A stretch of DNA of 64,000 bases from Armatimonadota bacterium (GTDB taxonomy: Bacteria; Sysuimicrobiota; Sysuimicrobiia; Sysuimicrobiales; Humicultoraceae): the NCBI GenBank assembly GCA_031459855.1, contig JAVKHP010000001.1:1674429-1738428 (forward strand), written 5' to 3'. Made by a program: the position numbers and the translations under genes. Below the pieces are notes generated by a model that did no database searches, was not told where the DNA came from, and saw only the letters and a list, made by a program, of their open reading frames with translations. Shown piece after piece: positions 1-7,717 of the stretch; positions within the stretch are counted from its first letter, which is position 1; the number at the start of each line of letters is the position of its first letter.

Positions 1-1
1 T

Positions 2-190
2 CCTGCGCCCCGTGCTCAGCACCGCGTGGCGCGCGTAGCGCGCCCGTCACGGTCGTGCTTACGGGTGACTGGCGACCCTGCGTCGCTCACTCCAGCACCG
101 CGTGGCGCGCGTAGCCTGCCCGGCACAACCGTGATTGCAATGACTGAACGACCTGCGCCCCTCACTCCAGCACTGCATGGAGCACGTGGC
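2..190. repeat. 75-bp imperfect tandem repeat
   Basis: Three successive units begin with CCTGCG at 2, 77 and 152, an exact 75-bp period. Units 1 and 2 share the long core CAGCACCGCGTGGCGCGCG and following bases. The third unit is more diverged and overlaps the last codons of the phosphodiesterase gene that ends at 162. The repeat therefore looks like a duplication of that gene's 3' end and downstream flank. No convincing gene is present in 1-161. Confidence 0.75.
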
Positions 191-2099
191 CTTCAGCATC
201 GCGGGGCGTGGGGATGCCCAGCAGGTGCGCCAGCGTGGGGGCGAGGTCGATCAGGTTGATCGGCTGCTGCGGCCAGACGTGCCTGACCCCGGGGCCCGCC
301 AGGATCGCGGCCGCATGCATCTCCCGCACCGTGGGGAGCGTCAGGTGGGCACCCGTGAAGTTGTGCAGCAGGCGCGAGGCCTCGAACTTCTCGGTGTTGA
401 CGATGATGCGCTCGGTGCCGTCACGGTACTTGACGGCGGCGCGGTAGACGTAGGGGTTGGCCATGTACCCGGGCTTCCAGGCGTAGAGCACGTCGCCGAT
501 GCGATCGTAGCCACGCCCCTCGTGCACGCCCAGCAGACGGGCGTCCTCCTTGCGCACGGCTGCGGCCACGATCGGTTCGCCGGTGACCGGATCGCGCAGG
601 CGCATCAGGGCGTCGATGATCTCGTCCTGCACCCTGCCGTAGTCCTTGGGGTCCACGCAGCCCTGGGGATCACGTCCCTTGAGGTTGATGAAGATGTGGG
701 CGTGGCCCGGTTCCAACGGGTAGCACTTGGTGCGCGTCCAGTCGACGAGCATCTCACCGCTTGTTGGGTCCAGCGTGAACGCCATGAGCCCGGCTTCGGC
801 CAGGCAGTACTTGAGGAACGGAAAGACGTCGAGGTGGGTGAAGCCGTGGTCGGAGACCGCGAGCACCAGCGTGCGCTCGAGGTCCACGGCCTGCAGGATC
901 CGCGCCACGCCCGCGTCGACCTCGCGGTAGACGTCGCGGATCACCCCCAACCAGCGGTCGGCGCTGGCAGGGTCGTAGGTGCGTGCCCGGGGCTCGATCC
1001 CACCGTACAGGACGTGCTCGACGTGGTCGATGGTCCCCACCCACGAGAAGGCGAGGTCCCAGTCGCAGGTGGTCAGCACGTGGGCCGTGGCCCTGGTCCA
1101 CCAGGTCGTGTGGGCGGTGAGCTGTGCCGTGAACGCCTCCAGGGGAATCCAGCCGTCCATGAACGCCCACGGGTCGTCCACCTCCATGTAGGGACCCGCT
1201 ACGGCCTCCAGGGCCGGCGTGAGCTCGGCCGGGATCGTGTAGGGCTCGGCGGTGTTGATGGCGGTGACGTAGAGCCGCAGGTCGTGGGCGTCGGGGCTGA
1301 GCGCGACGAGCTGGAAGCGGAACCGCCCGCGCCGGCGACCGCTGGCGGTCTCGAACGTCTCGGTGATCCAGTCGCTGAGCTCGCCGACCCGCAGCCGCGT
1401 CACGGCGGCCTGCCCGTCGCGCTGCGGGGCCACGAGGAGCTGGTCGTAGCCGGCGTCTGTAGTGGCCAGGATGGCCACGTGGTAGCGCACCCCGCGGGCA
1501 TAGGTGGGCGGGACGTCGACGGTGATCTCCAGCGGCGGGCGCGTGCTGGGCGGCAGTCCCGTCCAGGCCCGTGCGGGCTCGGGGGTGACCACCACCATGC
1601 GCCCGGGCACCTGGTTGCACGGGAACCGCTGCGTGGCGAAGAACGAGCTGCTGGCGATGTCGAACAGCGGCATGTAGAAGAAGCGAAACGGCGGGTTGAG
1701 GGCGGCCGCCACCTGGACACCGCGCTCGAGCCCCATGGGCCAGGTGACCGGCCAGTTCACCAGCGCCGGCACCTTGCCGGCGCGCAGCCCCGCCTCCCAC
1801 AGCGTCTCCGCCAGCTGGATCCGCCGGTCGAACGAGGTGTGCCACGCGTCCAGCGGTTCTCCGGGCAGGTGCACCATCAGGCTGGGCACGCCGGTGCTCC
1901 CGGGGCCTGCCCCCGTGACGATGGCCGACCACGCCGCTGCGGTCAGGGGCGGAAAGGTGGTCAGGGCGCGGGCGAAGACGCCCCGCCGCATCAGGCCCGC
2001 CAGCGCGGGGAGCGCGCCCTCGTCGGCGAAGCGCCGCAACAGGTCGGGGAGCGCCGCGTCCAGGCCCAGGATCAACAGCTTGTCGGGTCGTGCTGCCAT
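162..2099 (-). CDS. Type I phosphodiesterase / alkaline phosphatase superfamily protein
   Basis: The 645-aa product belongs to the alkaline phosphatase superfamily (phosphodiesterase/nucleotide pyrophosphatase, PF01663-like). Visible metal-site elements are LILGLDA near residue 14, the nucleophile region LTAAAWSAIVTG near residue 50, GTIDHVEHV in the middle and the typical AVSDHGF motif about two thirds along. It probably hydrolyses a phosphodiester or phosphomonoester; the substrate cannot be read from sequence. No signal peptide is obvious, so it may be cytoplasmic. The ATG follows a clear GGAGG. It is the last gene of a minus-strand operon with an ABC importer, which suggests that the imported ligand carries a phosphoester. 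The 3' end lies in a tandem repeat. Confidence 0.85.
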   Translation of the reverse strand: MAARPDKLLILGLDAALPDLLRRFADEGALPALAGLMRRGVFARALTTFPPLTAAAWSAIVTGAGPGSTGVPSLMVHLPGEPLDAWHTSFDRRIQLAETLWEAGLRAGKVPALVNWPVTWPMGLERGVQVAAALNPPFRFFYMPLFDIASSSFFATQRFPCNQVPGRMVVVTPEPARAWTGLPPSTRPPLEITVDVPPTYARGVRYHVAILATTDAGYDQLLVAPQRDGQAAVTRLRVGELSDWITETFETASGRRRGRFRFQLVALSPDAHDLRLYVTAINTAEPYTIPAELTPALEAVAGPYMEVDDPWAFMDGWIPLEAFTAQLTAHTTWWTRATAHVLTTCDWDLAFSWVGTIDHVEHVLYGGIEPRARTYDPASADRWLGVIRDVYREVDAGVARILQAVDLERTLVLAVSDHGFTHLDVFPFLKYCLAEAGLMAFTLDPTSGEMLVDWTRTKCYPLEPGHAHIFINLKGRDPQGCVDPKDYGRVQDEIIDALMRLRDPVTGEPIVAAAVRKEDARLLGVHEGRGYDRIGDVLYAWKPGYMANPYVYRAAVKYRDGTERIIVNTEKFEASRLLHNFTGAHLTLPTVREMHAAAILAGPGVRHVWPQQPINLIDLAPTLAHLLGIPTPRDAEGHVLHAVLE

Positions 2100-2124
2100 G
2101 GTCGCCTCCTCGGAGGGCCCCGTC

Positions 2125-2991
2125 CTACCGCAGCGCCCCCAGGGTGAGCCCGCGCACGATGTGGCGCTGCATCACGAAGGCCACGACGATCACCGGGCCC
2201 ATGATCATCACCGCCGTGGCGGCGAACGGGCCCCACAGGGTCTCCTCGGTGGTCAGGAAGCCGAAGATCGCCACCGGCGCCATGCGCACACGGGCGCCGG
2301 TCAGCACCGAAGCGTACACGAACTCGTTCCAGGCGTTGATGAAGGAGAGGATGGCCGTGACGGCGATCCCGCCGTAGGCCTGGGGCAGCACCACCCGCAG
2401 AAACGCCGTCAGCCGTGAGCAGCCGTCCACCAGGGCGGCTTCCTCCAGCTCGCGGGGCACGTCGAGGAAGTACGTGGTGACGAGCCAGACGGCGAACGGC
2501 AGCGTGACGGTGAGGTAGATCAGCAGGATCCCGACGTGGGTGTCCAGCAGCCGCAGCCGCGACAGCGCCAGGAAGAAGGGGATGAGGAAGCCGACGGGCG
2601 GCGCCATCTGCGTGAACAGCGTGTAGAAGAACAGCGGCTCGCGGTAGGGGAACCGCACCCGCGCGTAGGCGTATCCGGCCGGCACGCTGACCAGCAGGGT
2701 GAGCGCCATGGTGAGCGTCCCGACCAGGGCGCTGTTGACGATGCTGCGCGAGACGTCGACGGTGCCCAGGGCGGTGCGGTAGTGCTCGAGGGTGGGCGCA
2801 AACCACAGGCGCGGCGGAATCGTGAAGATGTCGGTGCGCGCCTTCAGCGACGTGGCCAGCACCCAGAGCACCGGCACGGCCCAGATGCCGATGGCTGCCA
2901 GCAGGGCCGCGTAGCGGGGCAGGTGGCGGGCGAGACGTCGAAGCCCGAGGGACCTTGCGCTCTGCGCGCGAGGGAGGCGAAGCGGGCTCAT
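2125..2991 (-). CDS. Carbohydrate ABC transporter permease (MalG/UgpE type)
   Basis: This 288-aa integral membrane permease of the binding-protein-dependent transport family has about six hydrophobic segments. It carries the cytoplasmic EAA loop (EEAALVDGCSRLTAFLRVVLP region, around residue 190), which docks the ATPase. It pairs with the MalF-type permease immediately upstream to form the pore of a sugar or polyol-type importer. Its ATG (2991-2989) sits inside a tandem repeat. The sequence around it, CCTGCATGAG, mirrors the CCCGCATGA at the stop of the upstream permease, so the two genes probably once overlapped by ATGA. No ATPase gene is in the operon. Confidence 0.9.
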   Translation of the reverse strand: MSPLRLPRAQSARSLGLRRLARHLPRYAALLAAIGIWAVPVLWVLATSLKARTDIFTIPPRLWFAPTLEHYRTALGTVDVSRSIVNSALVGTLTMALTLLVSVPAGYAYARVRFPYREPLFFYTLFTQMAPPVGFLIPFFLALSRLRLLDTHVGILLIYLTVTLPFAVWLVTTYFLDVPRELEEAALVDGCSRLTAFLRVVLPQAYGGIAVTAILSFINAWNEFVYASVLTGARVRMAPVAIFGFLTTEETLWGPFAATAVMIMGPVIVVAFVMQRHIVRGLTLGALR

Positions 2992-3143
2992 GCAGGGCCC
3001 CTTGACGCCACGACGCGTCCCGGTGGCGGTGCGTGGCGGGCGCGGGGCGGCCTCGTGCGGGGCCCTCTACCCCCTACGACGCGTCGCCGTGGCGGTACGT
3101 GGGATGCGCGCATGCGGGGCGACCTCATGCGGGGCTCTCCACC
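2988..3143. repeat. Imperfect tandem repeat (65-71 bp units) between two permease genes
   Basis: Repeat units begin with TCATGCAGGG at 2988, TCGTGCGGGG near 3053 and TCATGCGGGG at 3124. They share the inner blocks ACGCGTC(C/G)C(C/G)GTGGCGGT and GCGGGGCG(G/A)CC. The first unit contains the start codon of the downstream permease and the last contains the stop codon of the upstream permease. About 135 bp of duplicated sequence thus separates two genes that look as if they were originally joined at an ATGA overlap. Confidence 0.75.
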
Positions 3144-4108
3144 GCAGCGCGCAGGCGGCCGAAGAGCACGGTCATCGCCGCGGTCACCAGGAGGAGGGTG
3201 ACCGTGAGCGTCGCCCCGTACCCGAGGTTGAGCGCGTTGAACGCCACCCGGTAGGCGTAGAGGTTCAGGATCTCGGTGGCGGTACCCGGCCCGCCGCCCG
3301 TGGCGGCGTAGATGGCGTCGAAGGCGCGCAGCGCCACGATGGTCCGGATGATGACCACGGTGACGATCGCCGGGCGCATCAGCGGCAACGTGATGTAGCG
3401 GAATCGCTGCCAGGCGGTGGCGCGGTCCAGCAGGGCGGCCTCGAAGGGTTCCACGGGCAGCGCGGCCAGGCTGGCCGTGAACACCAGGAAGGCGAACGGG
3501 GTCCACTGCCAGGTGTGCAGCACGATCACCGCGCCCAGCGCCAGCGTGGGGTCGCCCAGCCAGCTGTGGGAGCCGATGCCGAGCACCGTGGCCAGGTAGT
3601 CGAGCAGCCCGTAGCGCGGCGTCAGCAGCAGGGTGCGCCAGACGAGCCCCACCACCACCGGGGCCAGGACCATGGGCAGCAGCACGGCGGTGCGCAGGAC
3701 GTTGCGCCCGCGCATCTCCCCCGCCAGGGCCAGGGCGAAAGCGAGCCCCAGCACCACCTGCAGGGCCACGCTGGTGACGGTGTAAACGGCAGTCACCCGC
3801 AGGCTGTGCCAGAACCGGGGGTCGGTGAGCATGGCCGTATAGTTGGTCAGGCCGGCGAAGCCCGTGGCCCACGGTCGGGTCAGCTCGATCCGGAAGAAGG
3901 TCACCGCGACCAGGAAGACCAGCGGCAGGGTGGAGACGACGGCCAGGACCAGCAGACTCGGCCCGGTCAGGAGCAGCCCGAACCGCGCCTCGTCGTCGAA
4001 CGTTCGGCGGCGGCGCGGAACGGCCCGGGCCGCCCCGACCGCCGGCGGGATCAGGGCGCCCGGGAGGCCGTTCCGCGCGTCGGCCGCCTGCTGCGTTCTG
4101 CGCGTCAC
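3125..4108 (-). CDS. Carbohydrate ABC transporter permease (MalF/UgpA type)
   Basis: The 327-aa permease starts at a GTG overlapping the TGA of the binding-protein gene (GTGA). The longer open frame upstream is only overlap with that gene. The product has six or so hydrophobic segments beginning with LLLTGPSLLVLAVVSTLPLV, and a typical EAA loop (PFEAALLDRATAWQRFRYITLP) about 100 residues before the C terminus. With the MalG-type permease it forms the membrane channel of a family-1 carbohydrate importer. Translational coupling to the binding protein supports one operon. The 3' end is embedded in the tandem repeat. Confidence 0.9.
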   Translation of the reverse strand: MTRRTQQAADARNGLPGALIPPAVGAARAVPRRRRTFDDEARFGLLLTGPSLLVLAVVSTLPLVFLVAVTFFRIELTRPWATGFAGLTNYTAMLTDPRFWHSLRVTAVYTVTSVALQVVLGLAFALALAGEMRGRNVLRTAVLLPMVLAPVVVGLVWRTLLLTPRYGLLDYLATVLGIGSHSWLGDPTLALGAVIVLHTWQWTPFAFLVFTASLAALPVEPFEAALLDRATAWQRFRYITLPLMRPAIVTVVIIRTIVALRAFDAIYAATGGGPGTATEILNLYAYRVAFNALNLGYGATLTVTLLLVTAAMTVLFGRLRAAVESPA

Positions 4109-5496
4109 CGTCGCAGGATGCGCGAGAGCTCGGCGTTGGCGTCGTCGAGGGCCTGCTTCGGCGTCTTGCGGCCCACCAGGGCCTCCTGGATGGCGATGGC
4201 CATCGCCTCGCCGATCTCCGGCCACTCGGGGATGCGGGGCCGCCAGTCGGCGTCGGTGTCCTCGCGCAACGAGGTCAGCACCACGTCGGCGTAGTCACGG
4301 GTGAACGCGATGACCTTGCGGTACTCGGGGTCCTGCCAGATGGACATGCGGTTGACGCCGGTGCGCACCACCGCGTCGGGCGCCTCCTTGAAGGTGGCCG
4401 ACGACAGCTGGGTGGGGCGGCTGGCGAGCCACTGGATGTAGAGCCAGGTGGCCTGCTTCTTGCGGGAGGGCAGCGCGGCGTTGATGGGCATCGCCCAGTT
4501 CCAGATGCTGGTGACGCGCTTGTTGGCCGGGCCCTTGGGCCAGCGCTGGTAGCCGATCTGCCCGGCCACCTTCGACTTGGCCGGGTTCTCGATGACCGAC
4601 GCGGTGCTGTTGGCGTCGATGTACTGCACCACGGTGCCCGCGGCGAACGCCTCCATGATCTCCGGCCAGTTCCAGTTCTCCACGCCCCTGGGCGCAAACT
4701 CCCGCAGGACGCTCACGTAGTACTCGAGGGACCTGACGCCGGCCTCGCTGTTGACCGTCGGGCGGCCGGCGTGGTCGAACCACTGCCCGCCGTAGGCACG
4801 GAACAGCGAGGGCCAGATGTACATGTTCTGCCCCGCGCCGCGAAATCCGCGCAGGGCGAGCCCGAAGAGGTTCTGGGCCGGCGCGTGGCTGCGCCGGGCG
4901 GTCTCCCGCAGCTCGTCCAGGGTCTCCGGTGGGCGCAGCCCCAGGCGGTCGTAGACGTCCTTGCGGTAGATGTGGATGGTGACCTCGCCCTCCACCGGCA
5001 TTCCCCACAGCCGGCCGCGGACGGTGTTGGCCCGGCGCCACAGCGGTACGATGTCCTCGAGGGCGAACCAGGCCCGGTCGGTGAGCTTCGCGTCGTCCAG
5101 GAACAGATCGAGCGGCTCGACCCAGTTGTTGGCCGCGTAGAGCGGCAGGAACATGGGATCGGCCGTGTGGCTGGCGTAGTTGGCGGTGCGGGCGCCCAGG
5201 TCGAGCACCGCCTTCTCGCGCATCTCGCGCGGCGGGATCACCTCGAAGGTGACCTCGATGCCCGTGAGCCGGGTGAACTCGGGCGTCACGGCCCGGAACT
5301 TGGTGAAGTAGTGGGCGGGCGTCACCAGGATGTGGATGCGCTCGCCCGCCAGTTGCCGCCAGTTGATGCGCGCTGCCGCGTAGGGGTCGGTGCGGGCGGC
5401 CGCAGCCCAGACGGCCTCTCCGGCTCGCCCAAAGTACCCGGCGGCCAGGCCCCCGGCGGTCATGCGGAGCAGTTCGCGTCGCGACATCCTACGCAT
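4105..5496 (-). CDS. Extracellular solute-binding protein, family 1 (sugar-type)
   Basis: About 463 aa. The chosen ATG (5496) has GGGAGG seven bases upstream; an in-frame ATG also occurs at 5511. The N terminus MRRMSRRELLRM followed by a small hydrophobic stretch and AAA resembles a twin-arginine signal, so the protein is probably exported folded. The mature part has the family-1 layout (PEFTRLTGIEVTFEVIPP, then LYAANNWVEPLD, then a GMPVEGEV segment). It would deliver a carbohydrate-like, possibly phosphorylated, ligand to the two downstream permeases. First gene of the operon; no ATPase follows. Confidence 0.88.
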   Translation of the reverse strand: MRRMSRRELLRMTAGGLAAGYFGRAGEAVWAAAARTDPYAAARINWRQLAGERIHILVTPAHYFTKFRAVTPEFTRLTGIEVTFEVIPPREMREKAVLDLGARTANYASHTADPMFLPLYAANNWVEPLDLFLDDAKLTDRAWFALEDIVPLWRRANTVRGRLWGMPVEGEVTIHIYRKDVYDRLGLRPPETLDELRETARRSHAPAQNLFGLALRGFRGAGQNMYIWPSLFRAYGGQWFDHAGRPTVNSEAGVRSLEYYVSVLREFAPRGVENWNWPEIMEAFAAGTVVQYIDANSTASVIENPAKSKVAGQIGYQRWPKGPANKRVTSIWNWAMPINAALPSRKKQATWLYIQWLASRPTQLSSATFKEAPDAVVRTGVNRMSIWQDPEYRKVIAFTRDYADVVLTSLREDTDADWRPRIPEWPEIGEAMAIAIQEALVGRKTPKQALDDANAELSRILRR

Positions 5497-5565
5497 GGTC
5501 TCGCCTCCCATCTGGAGTCTGTCTCACCTGCCACGCGCGGTACAGCACGCCCGCACGCTTTTCGC

Positions 5566-6708
5566 CTACCGCAACCCTGCGCGCACGCCGACCGGCGCCG
5601 CCTGCCCGTACAGCGGCAGCACGGGCTCCAGCCGCCACACCAGCGCGGGGACCACGGCCAGCTGCACGACGATCCCCGGCAGTCCGGTGACGATCGCCGT
5701 GGCCAGATAGGTCCTCGCGGGCACCGGGAGGCCCATGACCGGCCCGACCACGGCTGCCACCAGTCCCAGCACCGCCCGGCCAGCCGTCAGGGCCACGACC
5801 AACGCCACGTACTCTGCGACCAGCGCCGACCAGGAACGCCCGCCTGATGCAGGCGACGTGCGCGCCGGCGAATCGGGTATCGCGTAGCCCGCGGGCCCCC
5901 GGGCCGGCACGAGGCGGCGACGTACTGCGCCCATGACCAGCCCGTAGGTGGCCAGCTCCGCCGTCATGAGCGGGGCGACCGGCGGGACCAGGGGCGGCAT
6001 GCCCGTCAGCAGATGCGAGAGGCCCGGTGCGAGCAGGCCCACCAGACACCCCACCCGCGGGCCGACCAGCGCCCCCAGCAGCAGGACCGGCAGGTGCATG
6101 GGCAGCAAGCTGGGGCCCAGCCCCACGGCGTGGAACGCCACGGGCAGCACGACCGCCAGGGCCACGCCCACGCCGACCATCGTGACGGTTGCAGCGGCAC
6201 CCAGCTCTGGCCACGGGGCGCGCGCCCGGTGGCGTGCGCGTCCCCTGGTGGCCACGCGCGCTGCGGTCTCCCGCACGGCCGCCACGGCCTCGTCCAGGTC
6301 GCCGCCGCGGTCCAGCACCTGGGCGACGGCGGTTTCGAACGGACACGGCCCCGTTCCCGCGCGGTTCGTGATCATGGGAACCCGACGGTCGGCTGTAAAC
6401 GTCAGGCCGAGGGCCCGGGCATGTCGCTCTGCGGCGTCGCTGGCCACCCCGGCGTGGACGGCCTCCAGGCCGCCCCACGCCGCCACCACCACGGCGGCCG
6501 CGCCGACGATCCGATCGGCCAGGGCTGCCCCGCGGCAGCCCGCGTCGCGCAGGTGCGCTGCAGCGTCGAGCAGGGCGCCAAGGCCGGGATCGGCCGACTC
6601 CGCCAGCACCCGGCCCTCGTGCACGATCACGAACCCCAGGTGGCTGGTCCGCAGGCGCGCCGCTGCCAGCGCGAGGTCTTCGGCGAGGGTATCAGGAGGG
6701 CGCGGCAT
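5566..6708 (-). CDS. DUF1893 domain fused to ECF-transporter S-component-like membrane domain
   Basis: About 380 aa. Residues 1-120 match the DUF1893 pattern: LGFVIVHEGRVLAES, ALADRIVGAAAVVVAAWGG, then ITNRAGTGPCPFETAV with the conserved N-R-x-G-x-x-x-C-P-x-E core. The structure known for this family (Thermotoga TM1506) has a cytidine-deaminase-like fold. Residues from about 165 to the end are hydrophobic, with segments resembling ECF S components (PMHLPVLLLGALVGPRVG, APLMTAELATYGLVMGAV). The start ATG at 6708 has GGGGAG upstream and overlaps the preceding dehydrogenase by 17 bp; a TTG at 6723 is possible. The fusion suggests uptake of a vitamin- or nucleobase-like compound coupled to a deaminase-fold domain. 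Function unknown. Confidence 0.7.
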   Translation of the reverse strand: MPRPPDTLAEDLALAAARLRTSHLGFVIVHEGRVLAESADPGLGALLDAAAHLRDAGCRGAALADRIVGAAAVVVAAWGGLEAVHAGVASDAAERHARALGLTFTADRRVPMITNRAGTGPCPFETAVAQVLDRGGDLDEAVAAVRETAARVATRGRARHRARAPWPELGAAATVTMVGVGVALAVVLPVAFHAVGLGPSLLPMHLPVLLLGALVGPRVGCLVGLLAPGLSHLLTGMPPLVPPVAPLMTAELATYGLVMGAVRRRLVPARGPAGYAIPDSPARTSPASGGRSWSALVAEYVALVVALTAGRAVLGLVAAVVGPVMGLPVPARTYLATAIVTGLPGIVVQLAVVPALVWRLEPVLPLYGQAAPVGVRAGLR

Positions 6709-7717
6709 CTTCGGACTCCCCAACAGGAGGCTGCGCCAGACGCTCGTACACCTGCACCAGCGCAGCGCTGTCCAGTCCGGCCAGGCCGCGTGCGCGCGCC
6801 AGGTGGTTCAGCACCTGCACCATCGTCGTCAGCACCGGTGCGGCCCCTGCGGCGCGGGCCATGTGCACCGCCAGATCGGTGTCCTTGCACAGCAGGTCGA
6901 TGGAGAAGACAGGGGAGAAGTCGGCCCGGGCGATCTTGCCGCCGGCCTCGCGGAACAGCCCCGAGACCGTCGCGGCCCCGCTGGAGACGATCGCGTGGTA
7001 CAACACGTCCGGCGCGATGCCGACGCGCGGCGCGGCGGCCATCAGCTCGGCCGTCGCCGCGTTGATGATGGCGAACATCATCTGGTTGAGCAGCTTCACC
7101 GTGTGCCCGGCGCCGGCGGGCCCCACGTGGATGACGGTGGCGGCGAACGCCTCCAGCACGGGCCGTGCCCGCTCCAGCACCGCGACCTCGCCGCCCACGG
7201 GCACCGTCCAGCGCCCTGCGGTCGCCGGGCGCCCGAGGATGGGCGCGTCGAGGTAGCCGACGTGCGCGGCCGCGGCCCTGGCCGCCAGCCTGCGGCTGAT
7301 CGCCGGGTCGCTGGTGCTCGTGTCGATGATGACCTGCAGGCTGCCGGGGTGCGCCAGCAGGCGCCCCGTGACCTCGACGATCTCCGCCGGGCCGGGGAGC
7401 GACAGCACGACGGCGGCGATGCGGCTGCCCAGGTCGTCCAGCGTCGGCACGGCGGTCGCGCCGGCGTCGACAGCGGCCGTCCGCGCCCGGGGGTCGGGGT
7501 CGTAGGCGACCACGGGATACCCTGCAGCGTGCAGGGCGGTGACCAGCAACCGGCCCATCGTCCCGCACCCGGCGACGCCCACCGGCGCCGGCGGGACCAG
7601 CGGTGAGACGGGACCGGTTGCCACCGCGACGGCGTCGCTGCTGGCGGTCAGCCGCCGCGCTGGCCGCGCGCTGGTGGGGGCTGCTTTGCCGGCGGTCCGG
7701 CGGGACGCGGGCGTCAT
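6692..7717 (-). CDS. NAD(P)-dependent oxidoreductase, 3-hydroxyisobutyrate/6-phosphogluconate dehydrogenase family
   Basis: The 341-aa protein has an N-terminal Rossmann domain with GVAGCGTMG near residue 50. The substrate-binding segment contains DAPILGRPATAG (family DAPVSGG region), and the catalytic helix contains GAGHTVKLLNQMMF with the expected Lys and Asn. The C-terminal helical domain is complete. About 45 residues precede the Rossmann fold, more than usual. The ATG overlaps the stop of the LarA-like gene (ATGA), so the two are co-translated. It probably oxidises a beta-hydroxyacid or reduces a tartronate-semialdehyde-type compound; the exact substrate is not determined. Confidence 0.88.
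   Translation of the reverse strand: MTPASRRTAGKAAPTSARPARRLTASSDAVAVATGPVSPLVPPAPVGVAGCGTMGRLLVTALHAAGYPVVAYDPDPRARTAAVDAGATAVPTLDDLGSRIAAVVLSLPGPAEIVEVTGRLLAHPGSLQVIIDTSTSDPAISRRLAARAAAAHVGYLDAPILGRPATAGRWTVPVGGEVAVLERARPVLEAFAATVIHVGPAGAGHTVKLLNQMMFAIINAATAELMAAAPRVGIAPDVLYHAIVSSGAATVSGLFREAGGKIARADFSPVFSIDLLCKDTDLAVHMARAAGAAPVLTTMVQVLNHLARARGLAGLDSAALVQVYERLAQPPVGESEDAAPS

Noticed and set aside
26-259. 77-codon plus-strand frame at the window start
   Set aside because: It lies in the 75-bp tandem repeat and in antisense to the phosphodiesterase; no support as a gene.
177-2147. 656-codon open frame on the plus strand opposite the phosphodiesterase gene
   Set aside because: Antisense shadow of a well-supported gene in GC-rich DNA; the translation is low-complexity and matches no family pattern.
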